Source: Lachnospiraceae bacterium (GTDB lineage: Bacteria; Bacillota; Clostridia; Lachnospirales; Lachnospiraceae). From it: a stretch of DNA of 64,000 nt. Positions 59,720 to 64,000 of this stretch are shown here, piece after piece (positions within the stretch are counted from its first letter, which is position 1; each line of letters begins with the position of its first letter). The DNA lies in assembly GCA_910574195.1 (NCBI GenBank), contig CAJTBF010000004.1, forward strand, positions 62,001 to 126,000. The letters run 5' to 3'. The notes under the pieces are model-generated. The model made no database searches. It saw only the letters and a list, made by a program, of their open reading frames with translations, and was not told the DNA's origin. The position numbers and the translations under genes are program-made.

Positions 59720-60641
59720 GCTCTTCTCCCCCTTCCATGCGATCCAGAAAATACTCTTCCAGGTCCATCCGATGGAATCCGGACGCCTCCACGGAAATCT
59801 GATTTTCAATCAATACCTGATTCAACTCCGCTCCCTTTTCCAATCCATAAATCCGAAGCGTCCTGTCGTCAAATACTTCCGTCTGTACCCTCGGAAATGA
59901 CTCCTCAATCACCGGAACCGCACGGCGCACGTCCTGCACCTCAATCTGAAAATAGTCCTGACATTTTTCTTCCAGTTCCTCTCTGGTAAGCTGCTCCATC
60001 AATACTCCTTCTTTGATGATTCCGTAACTGGTAGAAATTTTACTCAATTCTCCTAAAATATGGGAGCTGATCAGAATCGTTTTCCCTTCTTCCTGAAGTG
60101 TCAGAATCAACTGGCGCAGTTCCCGGATTCCTTCCGGATCCAGTCCGTTGAACGGTTCGTCCAAAATCAACAGATCCGGATTTCCCAGCAGTGCCAATGC
60201 AACGCCCAGCCTCTGTTTCATTCCCATGGAAAAATGTTTTACCTGCTTTTTTCCTGTATCATGAAGCCCCACCTTTCTCAGAACCGCGTCCACACTCTTT
60301 TCGTCTGCAAGCCCCATACATTTTGCCTTCATGACCACATTCTGCCGCGCTGTCATCCCCGGATAGAATCCCGCGGCTTCGATTAATACACCCAGTCTTC
60401 TTCGTACAATGGGATCACTGACCGGTTTCCCAAACAGCCGGACTTCTCCGTCCGTAGGCGCCGCCAGTCCGCAGAGCATCTTCAATGTCGTGGATTTTCC
60501 GGCTCCGTTTCTGCCGATAAATCCATAGATCTCTCCCTCTCTGATCTTTAAATCCAGTTGCCTTACTACCGTCTTCTCTCCATATTTTTTCGTGAGATAT
60601 CTGGTCTCTACTGCAACAGTATTTCCCTTTTCCATCTTCAC
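59712..60641 (-). CDS. ABC transporter ATPase (BcrA/lantibiotic-immunity type)
   Basis: 309 aa: Walker A GRNGAGKSTTLKML (about 43-56), Q-loop LIEAAGFYPGMTARQNV, signature HFSMGMKQRLGVALAL, Walker B LLILDEPFNGLDPEGI, switch ISSHILGELSKI, and a C-terminal extension of about 90 residues typical of BcrA-type subunits. The frame begins GTG AAG ATG; the first codon has GGAG ten nt upstream, so either is possible. It works with the ABC-2 permease immediately downstream. Confidence 0.92.
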   Translation of the reverse strand: MKMEKGNTVAVETRYLTKKYGEKTVVRQLDLKIREGEIYGFIGRNGAGKSTTLKMLCGLAAPTDGEVRLFGKPVSDPIVRRRLGVLIEAAGFYPGMTARQNVVMKAKCMGLADEKSVDAVLRKVGLHDTGKKQVKHFSMGMKQRLGVALALLGNPDLLILDEPFNGLDPEGIRELRQLILTLQEEGKTILISSHILGELSKISTSYGIIKEGVLMEQLTREELEEKCQDYFQIEVQDVRRAVPVIEESFPRVQTEVFDDRTLRIYGLEKGAELNQVLIENQISVEASGFHRMDLEEYFLDRMEGGEEHV

Positions 60642-60750
60642 AATACAACGTCTCCTTTCTTCCTTCCGCCTTCGGAAGCACAGGCGGCTCTCTTCTTTCT
60701 TCTCATTTCATAGTATAAAAGGAGAGGTTTCAAAAAGTACTCAGAAAAGT

Positions 60751-61479
60751 TTAAGAAAGTTTAAAGCCCATTCCCCACACCGTCTGGATATAGGTATCTG
60801 TTCCGCTTTTCTTTAATTTGGAACGGATATTACTGATATGTACATTGATGGTTTTATCCTCTGCAAAATATTCTTCTCCCCACGCATACTCATAGATCAT
60901 CTGTTTTGTAAATACACGCCTGGGATTTCGAATCAATAGTTCCATAATTAAAAATTCATGTCTGGTCAGTTCTATCATTTCTCCTTCCGCCGTCATTTCC
61001 TGCGTATCGGGATTCAGTGTCCATGCGCGGTAGGAATATACCCTGCCGATCTCCCCCGCCGGATTCTGTTTCGTTTCTTCCGGGTTTTTAGCAGGTTGTT
61101 CCGCCCTCTCTGTTGTATCCGCTTTCCTTCGACGGCGGAGCTGCACCTGGATCCGCACCAGAAGTTCCTGCAAATCAAAAGGCTTGCAGAGATAATCCTC
61201 GGCTCCCGCCGACAGCACTTCCACTTTACTGTCCAATCCGCTTTTCGCGGAGAGCACAATGACCGGCGCTTTCTCTGCAAACAGGGAAACCAGTTCTTCC
61301 CCCGCAATCCCCGGAAGCATCAGATCCAGCAAGATCAAATCATATTCTTCCATTGTAAACAACAGCTTCCCTTCACTGCCGGAATATGCCTGCGTGCACA
61401 GATAACCATGATCCTCCAGATAATCCCGGAGCATCTGATTATTTTCGGCATCGTCTTCTACAATTAAAATTCTCTGCAT
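60751..61479 (-). CDS. Response regulator, OmpR/PhoB family
   Basis: 242 aa. Receiver: RILIVEDDAENNQMLRDYLE, phospho-Asp in LILLDLMLPGIAG near 52, VIVLSAKSG and YLCKPFDLQELL. A 30-residue polar linker (about 120-150, TTERAEQPAKNPEETKQNPA) leads to the winged helix with LTRHEFLIMELLIRNPRRVF, VHISNIRSKLKKSG and YIQTVWGMGFKL. First gene of the regulator-ATPase-permease-kinase operon, with a promoter at 61550-61578. Confidence 0.93.
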   Translation of the reverse strand: MQRILIVEDDAENNQMLRDYLEDHGYLCTQAYSGSEGKLLFTMEEYDLILLDLMLPGIAGEELVSLFAEKAPVIVLSAKSGLDSKVEVLSAGAEDYLCKPFDLQELLVRIQVQLRRRRKADTTERAEQPAKNPEETKQNPAGEIGRVYSYRAWTLNPDTQEMTAEGEMIELTRHEFLIMELLIRNPRRVFTKQMIYEYAWGEEYFAEDKTINVHISNIRSKLKKSGTDTYIQTVWGMGFKLS

Positions 61480-61549
61480 CTATGTTTTCCTTCCCCAAAT
61501 GTTTTTTTAAAATTTTTCCCACATGATTTTCCTGTATTATTCTCTGAAA

Positions 61550-61578
61550 AGTATAACCGATTCTTCTTTTCCTTACAA
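61550..61578 (-). promoter_or_regulatory. Promoter of the regulator/ABC/kinase operon
   Basis: TTGTAA at 61573-61578 and TATACT at 61550-61555, minus strand, 17-nt spacer, about 70 nt before the regulator start. Confidence 0.7.
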
Positions 61579-61664
61579 TCCTAATTCCAGATAATTCACC
61601 TAAAATCATTACTTGTAAAAATATAAAGGAAATTCCGAATCAATCTGCATTCAAAAAATGCAAA

Positions 61665-61700
61665 AACAAAAAATTGCCAACGAAAAGATCCGCCGGCAAA
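61665..61700 (-). terminator. Terminator after the tocopherol-cyclase-like gene
   Basis: ATTTGCC and GGCAAT arms enclose an inner GGCG-rich loop and are followed on the minus strand by TTTTTT. It lies about 60 nt past the gene stop. Confidence 0.6.
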
Positions 61701-61762
61701 TCATTTTTATGTGAAACTAATAAGAATTTATTATAATCAATTTATAAATACTGTAATAACAT

Positions 61763-62608
61763 TTACTTCGATAATTCATATTCAAAAGAAGCCCTGTCCG
61801 TCGTAAAAGAAAAGACAGTGAATTCTCCTTTTCGGAATCTGTAAAATGCCCGGCAGGCTACATTTTCATGAATCGTCCTTACCATATTCCCATTAGCCGG
61901 AGCATTCAGAGGGCTTCTGACCTTTTCTAACAGCCTGGCTTCTAATTCCAGATTCCCCTGCACAATCCGAAGCCTCCCGTCCCGGGCCTGCGCCGCTCTT
62001 GCCCCCAGATAAGTTGCCAGCCGGTATTCTCTGCCCTTCCATAGCACAACACCAATGACGCCCCGAAAATAAAAGCCGGCAACCGGGACATCTGCCACAG
62101 CCAGCATCAGCGAGCCTCCCGGAAAGCTGCATTGCGTCCATGCATATTCCCTTGGAAAAGAATGTCCTTCATCTCCTTCCCAGTATCCCACTGCATTCTG
62201 AAACAAATATTCCTCCCCGTTCACGTTCATCCTTCCATAGACCGAATGCCGCATACTCCGCACACTATGCCGGCATTCCAGGAAAGGAAATAGGGAAAAC
62301 GGCCCCATGATATCATATTTCAAAGGAAAAAGGGGGCCAAACCTCAATTCTCCGCTTATATCCAACTCCGGCATATGTACTGCCAGAAGAATCCCCCTCT
62401 CTCCAAACCGGCTCTTTCCAATCCGGATATCCTTTCCTGTCCGGTGGAACGACGCAGCAGGATAATCAACATTCCACACATGATTCTCCGTAATGACCTG
62501 AATGGAGCAAGATTTTTTTTGTTCTGACCTGTGAACCGCAGGGATGATTGACAAGGTCCGGGGTTCCGACTGGCATTTAAAATACCAGCCATAAAAATAA
62601 TTGCGCAT
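61763..62608 (-). CDS. Tocopherol cyclase-family protein
   Basis: 281 aa from the ATG at 62608 with GGAGG nine nt upstream. The N-terminal FYGWYFKCQ followed by TLSIIPAVH, the central FSLFPFLECRHSV and GYWEGDEGHSFPREYAWTQC, and the C-terminal VRTIHENVACRAFYRF follow the layout of the plant/cyanobacterial tocopherol cyclase family. Bacterial members outside phototrophs are uncharacterised. A lipid-modifying or lipid-binding role is only a guess. The gene stands alone, in the same direction as the resistance operon but separated by a terminator. Confidence 0.78.
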   Translation of the reverse strand: MRNYFYGWYFKCQSEPRTLSIIPAVHRSEQKKSCSIQVITENHVWNVDYPAASFHRTGKDIRIGKSRFGERGILLAVHMPELDISGELRFGPLFPLKYDIMGPFSLFPFLECRHSVRSMRHSVYGRMNVNGEEYLFQNAVGYWEGDEGHSFPREYAWTQCSFPGGSLMLAVADVPVAGFYFRGVIGVVLWKGREYRLATYLGARAAQARDGRLRIVQGNLELEARLLEKVRSPLNAPANGNMVRTIHENVACRAFYRFRKGEFTVFSFTTDRASFEYELSK

Positions 62609-62744
62609 CTTTTCTGCCCTCCATAGAAAGATACTGTTATTTTCCCACACATGGCTTTCATTTATACGCAGATCCCCCGCCGGCAGTCCAAAAAAGCTGC
62701 TTTTCTAATTCTGGCCTTAAATTTCTTCCTCCCTCCGCCTATTC

Positions 62745-62781
62745 GTTACAGTTCGCGGCCGGTCAGATCGTGAACTGTAAC
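62745..62781. repeat. GTTACAGTTC/GAACTGTAAC hairpin
   Basis: Perfect 10-bp arms (62745-62754, 62772-62781) around 17 GC-rich nt, between the divergent cyclase-like and regulator genes. Fourth member of the GTAACWGTT hairpin set. The rest of the 62609-62961 gap holds the regulator promoter and leader. Confidence 0.7.
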
Positions 62782-62820
62782 CTATTCACGGTCCATTTAA
62801 AGTTGCTTTTGACAAGGGTC

Positions 62821-62850
62821 TTGCGTTCAAACCGGAAGCGGCGGTATAAT
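62821..62850 (+). promoter_or_regulatory. Probable promoter of the right-edge two-component system
   Basis: TTGCGT (62821-62826) and TATAAT (62845-62850) with an 18-nt spacer, plus strand. The leader contains complementary AGTAC/GTACT and GCATTC/GAATGC pairs (62868-62939) that could form a hairpin before the start codon. Confidence 0.55.
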
Positions 62851-62961
62851 CTTAACATAAAAATACCAGTACATCCTTGCATGCATTCCGAAGTAAACAG
62901 CGTTTGATATTTCCTCGCTTATGAATGCAATGACGTACTAAGAAAGGGCCTATTTCGTTTT

Positions 62962-63708
62962 ATGAGTCAAAAACAGGAAATGCAAAAATTCCAACCCACG
63001 GCAATAACCAGCCATATCGATTTTTCACAATCGGAAGCCCAGACACTGCTCATCGCAGATGATGAACCGGGTATCCTTCAACTATTGAAGGACTATTTCG
63101 AGATGCAGAATTATCGAATTCTGGAAGCCGCAAACGGATTCCAGGTTCTGGAACTGCTCTCTCAAAAACCGGATTTGATCCTGCTGGATGTGGCAATGCC
63201 ATTGTTGGACGGATTTGAAGTATGTGAACGAATTCGGGAGCATGTATCCTGTCCGATTCTCTTTCTGACCGCAAAAATCGAAGAAACAGACCGGATCAAA
63301 GGACTGATGCTGGGCGGGGACGATTACATCCTGAAACCTTTCTCCATGGAAGAATTGGACGCCCGGATCAAGGCACATCTGCGCCGGGAACATCGTCGAA
63401 AAGTCGAAAATACGGTAAAGTTTTTCGGCCGCCTGGCATTCCATTATGAAGAGAAATGTATCTACTATGAGAATCAACCGCTTTCGCTTACCAGAACCGA
63501 ATACGGTATCGCAGAGTTTTTATCTCTGCATCCCGGACAGGTATTCAGCAAAGAGCAGCTCTATGAAAACGTCCGCGGTTTCGACGGAAATGCCGACAGC
63601 AGCATCGTAACAGAACATATTCGCAGAATCCGCAACAAACTGGGCGGTCATACAGACCATATTTATATCGAAACCGTATGGGGGGTGGGATATCGATGGA
63701 TTGGATAG
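62962..63708 (+). CDS. Response regulator, OmpR/PhoB family
   Basis: 248 aa. A 25-residue polar N-terminal extension precedes the receiver: TLLIADDEPGILQLLKDYFE, phospho-Asp in LILLDVAMPLLDG, PILFLTAKIEE and YILKPFSMEELD. The winged helix includes LSLTRTEYGIAEFLSLHPGQ, IVTEHIRRIRNKLGGH and YIETVWGVGYRW. It overlaps the downstream kinase start by 13 nt, so the two form a coupled pair. Targets are outside the window. Confidence 0.93.
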   Translation: MSQKQEMQKFQPTAITSHIDFSQSEAQTLLIADDEPGILQLLKDYFEMQNYRILEAANGFQVLELLSQKPDLILLDVAMPLLDGFEVCERIREHVSCPILFLTAKIEETDRIKGLMLGGDDYILKPFSMEELDARIKAHLRREHRRKVENTVKFFGRLAFHYEEKCIYYENQPLSLTRTEYGIAEFLSLHPGQVFSKEQLYENVRGFDGNADSSIVTEHIRRIRNKLGGHTDHIYIETVWGVGYRWIG

Positions 63709-64000
63709 AGGAAAAAACAGAAGCGCTGCGCATACACATCCGGAACCTTTCTTTTCGAAAAGCAATGCTGGCATATATCTTTGTGCTTGCCGTTCTTGTA
63801 TGGGGAATCTCTTATCTCACCATCCTTTTCTGCTGGAAATGGGAAAACAGCATCTGGGGAAAATACAACGGTATCGAAACGCTTCGGCACACCATTTATC
63901 AGAATGGGCTTCATTGGTATCTTCAATACAGCGCTTTTGATCCCACAGATCGATCCCTTTTTTTGTTCCTTGACTTTTTCCGGGTGTGGTGCCCGTTTTT
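63696..64000 (+). CDS. Sensor histidine kinase (5' part, runs off right edge)
   Basis: 101 codons without a stop from the ATG at 63696, inside the end of the regulator gene. The N-terminus MDWIEEKTEALRIHIRNLSF is cytoplasmic, then a membrane helix (AMLAYIFVLAVLVWGISYLT) and the start of an extracytoplasmic segment, consistent with a membrane kinase paired with the overlapping response regulator. The catalytic domains are not in the window, so the call depends mainly on gene order. Confidence 0.75.
   Translation, partial: MDWIEEKTEALRIHIRNLSFRKAMLAYIFVLAVLVWGISYLTILFCWKWENSIWGKYNGIETLRHTIYQNGLHWYLQYSAFDPTDRSLFLFLDFFRVWCPF

Noticed and set aside
63701-63940. 79-codon plus-strand frame at the right edge
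   Set aside because: The overlapping frame from 63696 encodes a kinase-like N-terminus with a membrane helix and stays open to the window end.

Overview
This 64-kb window looks like chromosome of a low-to-moderate GC anaerobic Firmicute, most likely a gut Lachnospiraceae (Clostridium cluster XIVa). This is inferred from gene content, not from a marker gene: a T-box-controlled ilvB, a TPP-riboswitch thiamine-precursor transporter, Bce-type resistance modules, a GPH-symporter glycan locus and a LoaP-headed polysaccharide cluster. No rRNA, tRNA, CRISPR array or intact insertion sequence was seen. Nearly all genes lie on the minus strand; the exceptions are a toxin-antitoxin pair (about 21.9-22.5 kb) and a two-component system at the right edge.

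Layout. 0-8.3 kb: the 5' part of ilvB behind a T-box; a MarR regulator with dihydrofolate reductase; a four-gene thiamine-precursor ABC operon behind a TPP riboswitch; an FGGY sugar kinase; a GT51 transglycosylase. 8.4-13.4 kb: a BceRS-BceAB-like peptide-sensing and detoxification module whose ATPase carries an in-frame copy of a dispersed repeat. 13.5-21.6 kb: a glycan-use locus (GH78, type-B carboxylesterase, GPH symporter, clan GH-A-like hydrolase, AraC regulator). 21.9-23.8 kb: DinJ/YafQ toxin-antitoxin, a GNAT acetyltransferase and degraded coding sequence. 23.8-51.1 kb: a 27-kb co-directional surface-polysaccharide locus headed by the antiterminator gene loaP. 51.7-56.7 kb: a helicase with six helicase-associated (HA) repeats, yaaA, a DUF89 gene, and a 0.75-kb gap rich in hairpins. 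57-64 kb: a YwaF-like membrane protein, a response regulator/ABC/histidine kinase resistance operon, a tocopherol-cyclase-like protein and a second, edge-truncated two-component system.

How the polysaccharide genes fit together. LoaP would allow read-through of the long operon. The priming sugar transferase starts the lipid-linked unit, about six glycosyltransferases extend it, Wzx flips it and Wzy polymerises it. WecB and WecC supply UDP-ManNAcA. A 4,6-dehydratase, LegC-type aminotransferase, NeuD-type acetyltransferase and CBS-nucleotidyltransferase look like a module for a diacetamido-trideoxyhexose of the bacillosamine type. MBOAT plus AlgX-like proteins, an acyltransferase-3 protein, a UbiA-type prenyltransferase, GtrA and a GT-C transferase would decorate the polymer.

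The most notable observation is that the three longest poly-G runs in the window (G7, G8, G9, read on the coding strand) all lie inside decoration genes of this locus. Two of them put their gene out of frame, and the third gene has a TGA in place of a conserved Trp codon. This fits phase-variable or decaying decoration of the surface polymer. The second notable observation is a family of roughly 70-bp palindrome-bearing repeats, present in tandem in the LoaP leader, next to other genes, and in frame inside a BceA-like ATPase. All functional statements are from reading sequence and motifs; no database search was run.
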